A DNA stretch of 64,000 nt from Nematostella vectensis (Eukaryota > Cnidaria > Anthozoa > Actiniaria > Edwardsiidae), in assembly GCF_932526225.1 (NCBI RefSeq), contig NC_064046.1:11557719-11621718 (forward strand), written 5' to 3'. Shown piece after piece: positions 46,512 through 56,900 of this stretch. Positions within the stretch are counted from its first letter, which is position 1. Every line of letters begins with the position of its first letter. The position numbers and the translations under genes were made by a program. The notes beneath the pieces are model-generated. The model saw nothing but the letters and a program-made list of their open reading frames with translations. It was not told the origin of the DNA and did not search any database.

Positions 46512-47092
46512 AGGAGTGTGGAATACAAAGAGGAGGAGGGGTGGTGGGGGCAGGCCTTACCAAGCATAAAATGTTTTGAAAAATTATACATTTTGCTAGA
46601 AATCAAATTCTAGCAAAATGCATGAAATTCTCTTGAAACAATTAGTACCTAAAATTTGTAAACCTCTAATAATTTGATGAAGATGCAATGTTCTGTATAT
46701 TAACTCACAAATAATGTTGTGCTACAACAACAATACAGACTTTAACTTTAGGAAAACTATGTATATTCCTTTGCAAGATAGATTTCAAATCTAACCATTT
46801 ACAAGAGTCTGTAGCAGCTGTTAAAACTCAATGTATTGTACAAAAGAAGAATGGGTGTTGATAGAATTTTGGTGCTGAAATCAAGTGTCAAACTTAATTA
46901 AATGTGACACATACTACTATAACAAGGTCTGACAGTTTTGTCAAGTAATCAACCTCGGATACCCAGGGGACCAAGGTCAGCGTAACAAGATTCAAGAATG
47001 AGGTGACACAGACATCTGTCCTCTTTTCTCCTGCCCCTTAACCCCAATCCCTCTGCCTGCCTTGTTCCCCATCCTTTTCTTGCCTGTGACCT

Positions 47093-47260
47093 CAGTAGCG
47101 GATCTAGGGGGGGGGGGGGGGGGGGGGTTAGGGGGTATAGCCCCCCTTCCCCCCCTTTGGGCTGCCAGATAGCCATGTGTAACAAAAAAAATTATCCCCC
47201 TCCCTTTGTCACTGAACCAACCCCCCACCCCCTTTCAACGAAAAGCTAGATCTGCCCCTG
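47093..47260. mobile_element. MITE, CAGTAGCGGATCTAGG family, copy 1
   Basis: CAGTAGCGGATCTAGG and CTAGATCTGCCCCTG inverted ends, a long poly-G run (about 47107-47127) and GGGCTGCCAGATAGCCATGT. An inverted, truncated relative lies at about 63803-63920 (shared ACACATGGCTTTCTGGCAGCCC). Confidence 0.78.
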
Positions 47261-47702
47261 GACCTTAACGCCCTGGGTTCCAGAAGATATTAGCCAATGG
47301 CAAATGGATGAAAGAAATACACTTTCTGATCTACTTCAATAGCCATCTTGTGAGGCAAAGAAATGCCTCAGTGCCCATCAAACATGACATGTTCATGTCA
47401 ATCAAAATGTGTTTTTTGTATGTTACATAAAGGCTAGCTTCCTTGTCTTGGTGACGCTACAGTGTCTGATGCACTTTAACAACACCTTTTGAACTTCCAC
47501 TCTACTAATTCCTATTTTTACATTCCTCTCCTATTCATACAGATTACATTCGCAACGACACAATATCCAGCCAATAAAATATCAAAACCAATAAGAATGC
47601 GCACCCTGCTTTGATAAAAGTTAAACCAAATAATATAAAACAGCAAGCATGCCAATGCAATTTCAGAGTCCAAATTCACCAAAGAGTGATTCTTTTGAAT
47701 GG

Positions 47703-47941
47703 TTAAAGTTGCATTGTCACCGGTTTACTTTCGGAGGTCCAACGGAATATGACAGAAACCTCAACTGTTAACAGACAATAGAATCTATTAGAATCCACAC
47801 TATTTAACTGGCCATCTGCTCTAAATCATAAATCACATCCTCAAAGAAACTTCCAATAGACACACTGCTTTCACAATTTTGAAATATTTCAAGGTTTTCC
47901 ATTATCAACCGGAAGTAAGCTGGTGACAATGAGGCTTTTTT
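47703..47941. mobile_element. MITE, TTAAAGCCGCATTGTCACCAG family, copy 2
   Basis: Ends TTAAAGTTGCATTGTCACCG and GCTGGTGACAATGAGGCTTT; interior as in 2649-2900, including CTCTAAATCAT and CATCCTCAAAGAAACTTCC. Confidence 0.85.
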
Positions 47942-48440
47942 AAGTATTTCTGTTCAGTTCAAATTGGTCAGAATAAAAACACTGGCATGACTATTTTTTT
48001 TGCAAGGAAAACTTTTCCAACTACTGTCATTTGGAAGGCAAAGAACATGAATACAGTAGCTATTTTTTGCTTTCATTATCAAAGCCAATATTCCTCTTGT
48101 ACTCTTTTTCTGTCCGCTGCTTCATTGCTTGTCTCATCTCCAACAGTTTTTCCTGACTTACACCTATTATGTAAAAAAGCATACAATGATGATACAATGA
48201 CAGTGTGGGACAGCAATAATCAATAGATATAGATGAGGAAGAGCAATAACTATCATAAACAATAGATAATTGTATGGATAGAATTAAGGTATAATTTTTT
48301 TGAAAACCAAGGGCGTGTCTAGAGAAAATGCAGGGTGGAGTCCAGAGTAATAATTCACTGATTATGGTCTATCAAATAATTACAAAAAAAATAACTTCCA
48401 ACTACCAACAAAGGTGTCAACTGGAGTCAAACTCATCTTG

Positions 48441-51400
48441 TCACATGAGCAGAGTGGGGTCTGAACTCCTCAAGTCCCCCTCTGGACAAGCTCCTAATGA
48501 CAGGTACAATCAACTCTCCACAAACAGACACTTTGTAAATGGACAGCTCTATTCCTGGCGCCCGTTCCAGACACCCGAGAATTCTCATGCCCAAAAACCG
48601 CTTTTATGTTTTAGAACAGTTTCGTATCCACTTGGTTCGTATTCCAAATGATTATGCTCAAAAGGGCTATTTTTGAAGTTTTGCTGAAGCCAAAAATTAC
48701 CCAAACGTCTCGGGTGACTGGGAGGTCCCAAGAACTTTCTTAATATTTAATAAGCCTGTGAATTTCGGGCCCGAGAAGTTCGGGAACCTTCAAAATCTAT
48801 AAAGAGGATCATCCTTCACATGAATCTTTGAGGTAAAATATGATGTTTGACCATATTTCAACACATTTAGATACCATAAATTTTATAGGAATAAGCAAGC
48901 CTTTCAAATTTAAGGAATAAAACGTTTTCGGGCCCGAGAATTCTCGGGTGTTTTGAGAAACGAGCCCCTGGCACCTAATGTATTTTGTCATCCATTCAGT
49001 TCGGTATACTTATTCTCTGTCTCGTTAGCAGATGTGGACACCATTTTTTTGTTTACAAGAGAAACGTTTATGGACTTTTACAGTATGTACTGAACATTAT
49101 TTAATAAACTGTAATGCCTAGTGCACACTAGCGACATATCGACATAACGACATGGGCGCGCACACTCTTATCTTCGACATAACGACATAAGAGAAAAAAC
49201 ATGTTTTTTTCTTTTATGTCATTATGTCCATGTCTTTATGTCAGCTAAACATAGTGCATGCGCCCATACCGTTAAGTTGTTATGTTGCTAGTGTGCACTA
49301 GGCATTATGTCGTTATGTCCATATCGTTATGTCGAAGATAAGAGAGAGCTTGCCCATGTCACTAGTGTGCACTAGGCATAACCCATTCCCTTATAATGAC
49401 ACCAAACAATACTCACCATATTTCTTTTCTCCTCCTCTGAATTTGTTCAGATGTTTTGTTTCATCATCAGCAAAGGAAAGCTGCTCTTTTTTGGCAATCA
49501 ACATGCGCTTTTCTTTTATACTTTGTTTCTTTTCCCACTTTTCCAAGTTATAATACCTGTAAAAAAGGTCACCTTTAAAAATGTCCTTATAAATAAAAAC
49601 CAAGGGTGGAAATAGCTTATGTAGCAGGTGTTTTTCTTTGGGCTTCAGTGAAAGGTTTAATGAAGCGTGTTTGAATGGGTGAAATACTCTCGTACTGGGT
49701 CTCAGTACTGGGTCAAACTTTTAGGGAAACCCACAGACAAGCTTGCAATGTAGGATAGCTCTAGAGGTTGCCCTCCCATTGCTGACTTAAAAATTTACTT
49801 TTCCATACACAGAAAAATGGAGGCCCATGTGCATAGTGTCTCTTTTGACTTACTTTTTATGTGGTAAAGTTGCCGTATTATAATCCTCCATAAAATCGTC
49901 AAAGTACTTCTTGGTCTCAAACCTTCCGACAATTTCAGGGTTCACTTTCTTGATCTCCATTAACCAGCAGTAGAATTCTGGCTGCTTTGTATACATGTCA
50001 GAATCCACCAAGATGCCATACTTGCCATATTTATTTTGATTGACTGCTGTCAATTTGACTTTTTTCAAACCCTTTTTCTTTTCTTTTTTCATCTGTTTCT
50101 GAAATGCAATAAAGGTTACATTATTAGCAAATGTTATTCATCATTGATTTTATTTTAGAGACTCCCCCTGCACATAAAAATGGATAAGAACTAAGGGACT
50201 GAATAAAGTTAACAAATTACATAAACAAATAGTAACTCATAATACTCAAAACTAACAACAGTTAATAGGGTGGATTTCAAAATCCCATGAAACAAAATGT
50301 AATTGTTAAAGTGTAATAGTCAAGCCAGAACAAAAGAAATCAAAGACATTACAACAATGTATTTTAGTACTAAATAAACTAAAAAATATTTCACGGGTTT
50401 TAGAAATCCACTCTAATGATGGATATAAAGATTAAGTGCAGATGGCTTTTCAGTTCTTGGTATCAATGGTCACTAAGTAGCCATCAGCCAAATGGCTTTT
50501 CTGAAACTTTTAGTATGTCACCTACAGTATAAAAAAAAATTAATCATAGCACTAAATTCAAACCTTTTAAGCAAATATTGCTCAGTAAGGAGGCAGTGAA
50601 GGGTAAAGTAAAAAAAAACTTTAACATTCTTGCTACTAATTATCTTGTCGCATTACCTTTTTCTTTTTAGATCTTTTCTGTCTCTTGTAATCTGAATCAC
50701 TCTCACTACTTTCAGATGAAGAGTACAACCTTTTTGATTTTGTTTTGCTTCTTGATCTTGAATGTGTTTTGTTCCCTGATTTCCTTTCTGGTGAACTTGC
50801 TGCTGATGATGATGAGGTTTGTGACCGTGTATTTCCACTTTTTAATCTGTGTTGTTTCTTTTTTGTTTTCCTTTTGGGTAAACTTGATGATGATGATGAT
50901 GATTGTCTCTTCGGAGCTTTTGAACTTTTCTTTTTTATATTCCTCTCAGGTGAGCTTGAAGTTGTTGATGAGGATGAAGATGATTGTCTTTTCCGAGCTC
51001 GTGATCTCTGGCTAGTTTCAGTTGATGATGATGACTGAGCATTTCTCTGTTTTCTGTTGTTTCCATAATCATGTTTTTCTCCATCCCTGTCAGATGATCT
51101 ACAAATAATGCACAAGAACAAGTTATACTCTGAGCATCTTAATTAGTAATTATTCCAAAGGTTATCAATGACGTGTTGCAATAGGCATTGAAAAGAGGGT
51201 GCACAGAACATACTTTTAAGAGTGATACAAAATAGCTCAGTGGTACGGGCTTCACTTCTCAAACAAGAGGACAAGCGCTCAAACCCATTCAGGTAAACTT
51301 GTTTCCCTCTTGGCTCGGATGACTGACTCGGATGGTGGTCCCATCTTGCAAAAACCTACCTAACCAACCTGTTATATTGTGGGAAGTTAAAAAACCACTT

Positions 51401-53884
51401 AGGAAGGCAGAGTCCATATTCTTCAGTGTCTGTACTTGGCCACATAACCAAAAGGGGCATACATACTAACACTCTCTCACCCATGTAAACTGCGCGGCAG
51501 CACAGTGTGCCTTATACAGGGCCTCTGACCGGATGCAAAAAAAATCTTTAAATCTTTCACGGAAATTTTGGTTTGAAAGTTGCAGACGAAAATCGAAATT
51601 TTGCGGGGAAAAATTGCAAAATTCACAGATTTTTTAGGGGGGTTGAGTGGTTTGGGGTTTTTTTTAGGCGGGTGATCAACCTTTTTTTTACTCACTTGCA
51701 GGTACAGGATATGTGACATATCTAATTGTGATTGTGAAGTGTTGATTTCTATCTATATCATACACAAATATCAAAATTGCACCTCGTTTGAATCAATCTA
51801 TACGGTCTACAAGAAAGTCTATATTACAATATCGTCATAAATCCTCAATATTAGTTAAACAACAACGCAAAATGAAGAGTTAGCTACGTACCATGAATTT
51901 CCACCTTTAATTTTGTGTAATATCACATACGCACGTGAGAACAGCATGTAATTTCATGCATGTACAAATGTCTTCGAAATTGGATTTTCCCTCTACTCAC
52001 ATAAGTACACTCCACTGCACGTTATCAAATGAAATGTTGCTCGTCTTTGTTGAGTCTGATATCTCAATGTCGATTCTGCCGTGCCTAATCTAATTGTCTT
52101 TTTGTATCAACATCACACTAAATAAGTCGCGCTCACTAGATTTGCGTGTAGTAAAAGTTGATTTGAAGCAGAGTTTCTGTTGCACATAATAAAACAAACA
52201 TGGTATTTGATTCAGCACATCAGAAGCTTGACGTTTGAAACTGTGTCATGCTTTGCCATGCAGCACGACAGGTGCAGCCAGGCTTAGCACCGTGCCAAAC
52301 TTAATTGATTCAGACGTTGAACTGTTCATGTGCCCAATACAAACAATTACATTCGGCACGGCAGGAGCGCAATGTATGAATCGGGACTTACACTAGTATG
52401 AATTCGCATCAAGGCATTTCTTCGCAACCGCTGTTAACGCTATCGTATGTGGTAACCAGGAATCTCACATTGCTTTAACCGACTCCAGGAAGGTCAACGA
52501 TGCAATAACATCCTAATCTTTCTCTTATAAATATATATTTTTTTGCTCTGCAATGTGCTATACATCTCTTTTGTGTTAATTCTGTGCTTTATTTTACAGT
52601 GGATTATGGTGAGCAACATATGCGAGGTTTAACTTGAAAAAGAGGAATGTGAAATGGGGCTAGAACTCAGTCTATGTCAGCTACATACTTGATAGACTTT
52701 ACAGCTAATAGTTTTTACAGCTTATGAATTGACATCGTTGTGAAATCGTGATATAAAAAGTATAATAACAACTGTTTTTTCCCATTTCTTTGCGTTTTGA
52801 ACTCAAAAAAATTAAGTGAAAGAACTGTTTTGAACACAAAACAATTAGTGAAAGAATAAATTGCAAATTAAGTTTAGGCTTTTTTTGCTTAATTTCTTGA
52901 AAGAACCAAAATTTTGAGGAAAATCGGCTCAGGGTGCGGAAGTTGCAGAGAATGGTCTAGGTTGCTAACTCCGCATCCTGTCAGAGGCCCTGCTTACATA
53001 GCAGCCCAAATAAGACCCTGTGTACTGTAAATCCAGAGCAATTCAGCCTATGGCTGCAATTCTAGATAAGGTCGGCCCAGCTTCCTTTCCCTTTCCTTCA
53101 AAAAGAACTCTAAATTTGATTTAAAATTCTTTGGGGGAGGGGGGGAAAGCTCTGGCTCATGCCTCCCCCTAAATATTTTGAGGTCTACTATGGTCCTGTG
53201 TATGGTTTTGCCTTCAACAGGGTGTAAGGGCAGGGTGGTGTAGAGGGGGTGCCTATCACAAATCAAGAAGTTATTTTTCAGGCTTTCACGAATCATGAAT
53301 TTAAAAATCACGGTTTTAAACTTTTTGCTTTGCTCATGAATATACAATTTATATACACAGACCAATGCCGCGGTTGATCTACTCCTCAGTTAATCTAACA
53401 CACAATGATATTATGTTTACTTCTAAGCCGTGATCGAGAACTCGATCACGATTCACGAATTTATTATTAGGCTTTTCGCGAATCACGACTCTTCACCACC
53501 CTGTAAGGGGTATTCGCTTTGCAAGTAGACCTTTTTGCACTTGAAGACATGCAGAATTAATAATATTACACTTATACCTCGAAGAGCTTCTAGACAGTCT
53601 TTTTCTCCTTGATCTACTGCGACTTCCATCATCTACCGAGGTCGATCGGCCCCGACTTCGCGACCTATGCTTGCTTGAATCAGGAGAAGTTTTGCTTATT
53701 GAGGAAACCTAGAGTTTGAAAAATTTCAACACAATTTTACATGAAATTGAATTCCATCTTGCAATTACATTACCATGCGCACCTTTGAATCATAATTTCT
53801 GGATTTGTCTTCGCATTCAAGCTTACTGTGATCATGAGGAAAATAATAGCGCGCCGATTTACTTTCTTTAGTTTTGTCCGCCAT
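48441..53884 (-). CDS. RS-rich protein with SCI1-like C-terminal module
   Basis: Exons in transcription order: 53783-53884, 53578-53708, 50657-51098, 49854-50098, 49417-49556, and a weak candidate last exon 48441-48493 (17 codons to TGA). Junction phases 0, 2, 0, 2, 1 agree. ATG 53882-53884 starts MADKTKESKSARYYF. Exons 2-3 encode serine/arginine-rich and poly-serine stretches (HRSRSRGRS, KTHSRSRSKTKSK). Exons 4-5 encode a conserved-looking block: KYGKYGILVDSDMYTKQPEF, then FDDFMEDYNTATLPHKKYYN. That block resembles the C-terminal part of plant STYLE CELL-CYCLE INHIBITOR 1-type proteins as I recall them; the homology needs a search. The RS composition points to a nuclear, splicing-related role by analogy. 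The terminal exon is uncertain. Divergent from OXA1L. Confidence 0.7.
48557..48967. mobile_element. Foldback element with ACACCCGAGAATTCTC ends
   Basis: CGTTCCAGACACCCGAGAATTCTC near the left end pairs with GAGAATTCTCGGGTGTTTTG near the right. Additional CGGGCCCGAGAA motifs are inside. Directly downstream (in + coordinates) of the weak last exon of the RS-rich gene, and inside its last intron. Confidence 0.7.
49113..49380. mobile_element. MITE rich in CGACATAACGACAT, copy 1
   Basis: AATGCCTAGTGCACACTAGC at the left and GCTAGTGTGCACTAGGCATT (49287-49306) at the right are a perfect 20-bp inverted repeat. A further partial end finishes at about 49380. The interior consists of repeats of CGACATAACGACAT on both strands. 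A relative is at 54862-55051. Confidence 0.88.
51229..51470 (+). mobile_element. Candidate tRNA-derived SINE
   Basis: TAGCTCAGTGGTA (51233) matches a pol III A-box. About 50 bp on, GCGCTCAAACCC (near 51270) resembles a B-box. An unrelated body of about 180 bp follows. The cloverleaf is not convincing as a functional tRNA. No second copy in the window, so this rests on box spacing only. Confidence 0.4.
51517..52992. mobile_element. 1.48-kb non-autonomous hAT-like element
   Basis: CAGGGCCTCTGACCGGATGC at the left and GCATCCTGTCAGAGGCCCTG at the right, a near-perfect 20-bp inverted repeat starting with CAG. The interior has no long frame. Flanks show CTTATA and CTTACA, a possible imperfect duplication. 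In an intron of the RS-rich gene. Confidence 0.75.
53231..53503. mobile_element. MITE with CAGGGTGGTG ends
   Basis: CAGGGTGGTGTAGAG and CTCTTCACCACCCTG inverted ends; interior copies of TTTCACGAATCATGAATT and TTCGCGAATCACGA are also inverted, and ATCGAGAACTCGAT forms a small palindrome. Confidence 0.7.
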
Positions 53885-53974
53885 CTTGTAACCAGAGAAA
53901 GCACAGGAAACCCAAAAGTAAAATATCTTATGGTAGCCCTGTGTAAGCTGTCAATCAGTAGGAGAAAAAGAAAT
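53885..53974. promoter_or_regulatory. 90-bp bidirectional promoter/5' region
   Basis: Only 90 bp separate the divergent start codons of the RS-rich gene (53884, -) and OXA1L (53975, +). Each start has a good context (GCC-ATGG-like on the minus side, AAATATGG on the plus side). A shared promoter driving two housekeeping-type genes is the simplest reading. Confidence 0.7.
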
Positions 53975-56900
53975 ATGGCAGCCTTCCTAAATTCACGTGG
54001 AAATGGCTGCAAAGTTTTGATGCGAATTTCGTCATTTCGACGGATTCAATCGGCAAAGGACATAAACAGAAAGGTACTATCTTTGTATGGATTGTATTTT
54101 AGCTTGCGAGCAGTTCAATCTTTTAACGTGATTTTCTTTAGATTTTCGGTTTGAATATCGTATCAAGAGCCTTCAGTACGTTGCGTACTCCACCATTACA
54201 AAGTGGTAGATGTTTTGGGAAGAAGCGCCTGGGAGAGATATCATGGTCACAATGGAGAGCTGCTTACGTGCCAGCGATGGGCTCTCGAGGCTTCGCTCAG
54301 GATGCCTCAAACAATGGTATAACAGAAGGGGTTTTACCCGTTGAGAAAGTTGAATCAGGTACTTTTATTACTACATGTGCCTTCTTTTTATTCTCTCTGA
54401 GCGATGAAAACTCAACAGTACAGCATAAGAATGTATTCGTTTCGAGTTTTGATATGCTTTTCTTACCATAAGTCCAAGCACTTTCTATTTTACAACTCAG
54501 TAAACAATTGTAATAACATTACATCACTAACAAATATAATGGTGATAGTGATGACGGTGATAATGGTGGTGATGATGATGATGAGGGGTGGGGATTTCAA
54601 AGCAGGCCCGTATCCATGGGGGTGCACCCTTCCACAACTGCAGAAAGTCCACTTCAGGTTTGCAATAGACATGCTGTTTTTAGACAAAACTATCAAGAAT
54701 AAGCGAATTAGATAAGAAAAGGCAAGAGATGATGCAATGGTATAAAGCCTTCTTTGTTTTTTTCGGGGGGTGGGTCAGGTTTTCCACTCCCAAGCCTGCC
54801 CCCCCCCCCTGGAAAAATTCTGGGTACAGGACAACATCTGACAAGTGCATTAAACTAGTCTTATGCCTAGTGCACACTAGCAACATAACAACATAACGAC
54901 ATGGGCCATGCACTATGTTTAGCCCGACATAACGACATGGACATAATGACATAAAACATGTTTTTTCTCTTATGTCGTTATGTCCATGTCGTTATGTCGA
55001 AGATAAGAGTGCGCATGCCCAGTCGTTATGTCGATATGTTGCTAGACATTACAAGTTGTAATGTGGAAAGGAATTCAGTATTGTATTTTTTTTTCTTACT
55101 GGAGCTTTTATACAGGATTTAACCATTCATTCTTTTGTTTTTTGTTTTTATTGCAAAAAAAATACTTTCATCCTATTAACAACAGCCATTCCCACTATAC
55201 ATAGATATTGGGTCTTTGTTTTTGTTTAATTTATAACACCTTCTCAACAGCTGTCAATGAAATCCTCCAAGGCAGCACGCCTCTTGCAGAGAACCCTTTT
55301 GTTACCAACCCTACGGAAGCAGGTTCTACAAGTATCGACATTGTTCAAGGGGTTGCAGGTGCTGTGAATGCTATTGGTGAGCCTACGCTTGCAAGTATGG
55401 GTCTGGGCGGAACTACCCCGATCGGACTTGTACAGCATGCGCTCGAGATGCTTCACACTACAGTTGGGCTACCGTGGGTGTGGTCTATCGTAGCAGCAAC
55501 AATAGCATTTCGTACGTTAATGTTTCCATTGATAGTGAAGTCTCAAGCTAATGCAGCAAGATTGAATAATGTGAAACCAGAGCTAGAGGAAGTTCAAGCT
55601 CAGTTGAGAGATTTGATGAACTCTAATAATGCTATCGGGAAAGCAGCTGCCAGTGCAAGGCTACAACAGCTCTATAAGGATAATGATTGTCATCCTATCA
55701 AGGTACAGTAATGTAGCTCTACATTATAACTATAACGACTGTCAAACTATCAAGGTTTTGTAGCTCTAAAATATAACAACTATCACTGCTTATGAAATAC
55801 ACCATTTAAGGATTCAGTAGAGTAGGGAGTTCTTGGAAGGGAAAAGGCCAGGGACCATGAAAGCTGGGCCTAAAGCCACATTTTGAAACAGGTTCTTTAA
55901 AAAGGTTAATGTACTGTGATTTGACAAATTAATTGTATTATTACAACTTACCATTTCCAGTTTTCCATTGGTAATTTATATGAAATGTTGCAGTTCTTTA
56001 CCATTTTTCTTTTGCTTTCATTGCAGAGTATAATAGCCCCACTAGTGCAAGTTCCATTGTTTATCTCATTTTTTGTTGGCTTGCGGCGAATGGCTAATCT
56101 ACCAGTTGAGTCATTCAAAGAAGGAGGACTATTTTGGTTCACAGACCTGACAGCATATGACCCCTATTTCGTGCTCCCTATTGTCTGCAGTCTCACTATG
56201 CTGGCATCTATTGAGGTACAGTGAGCTTAAACTCCCTGAATCAGACTTGGGTGACACTGTTGTTTTGTTTTTGTTTTGAATGCTTAGAAATCCCATCATT
56301 TTGAAAAATATAACTTACCCAGCATTGTTTCATATCGTAGAAATATAATCGAATCGATTTTATTGTAGGATGGATTGAATTTCAGCATGATTGAAACGGG
56401 TTTAATTCACATGCATGGGGTTTTCATAGCCTACAAAAGCATGCGTCATGCAAATCGGATGGACTGGCTTTAATGTACTTATTGTAGTACCGTTTGTTTT
56501 CTGGGCGAAATGCCGCACTTTGTGGTATAAATAATATAATAATAGAATACAGAGCTGTAGCAGCCCTGAAATATTGCGTGGGACGATACAGAGAATTTCA
56601 GAAAATATTGGGGCACAGTGACACCAATACTGGTCATTTATAACTTTGAAAGTATGAGGGGGGCATGTGCTTCTAGTGCCCCGCCCCCTGCGTCGGCACT
56701 GGTATGCAAATGTGTTGCACATGTTTAGTGCAAGTATTTGTGGATATACATACTCTGCTGCGCTTCTCTAGCAACCGACTATCGCTCAGCTAAGACACAG
56801 ACTGCTTAATACAGTTTGTAATTGGTAGCTCAAGCTTGGACGACAATGACGGCTAGGGCAACAAGAGTGAAAAATGACAATTAAACTTTGTGCATGATTA

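Larger units (their letters stand above)
46512..48440. other. Convergent intergenic region
   Basis: Between the 3' ends of the 45062 gene and the RS-rich gene. Contains MITEs at 47093-47260 and 47703-47941 and AT-rich sequence. No credible coding frame; the frames over 46949-47228 come from the MITE's G/C runs. Confidence 0.6.

Noticed and set aside
50716-51038. Plus-strand frames rich in phenylalanine and aspartate
   Set aside because: Antisense to the serine-rich exon of the RS gene; the composition is the complement of TCA/TCT serine codons.
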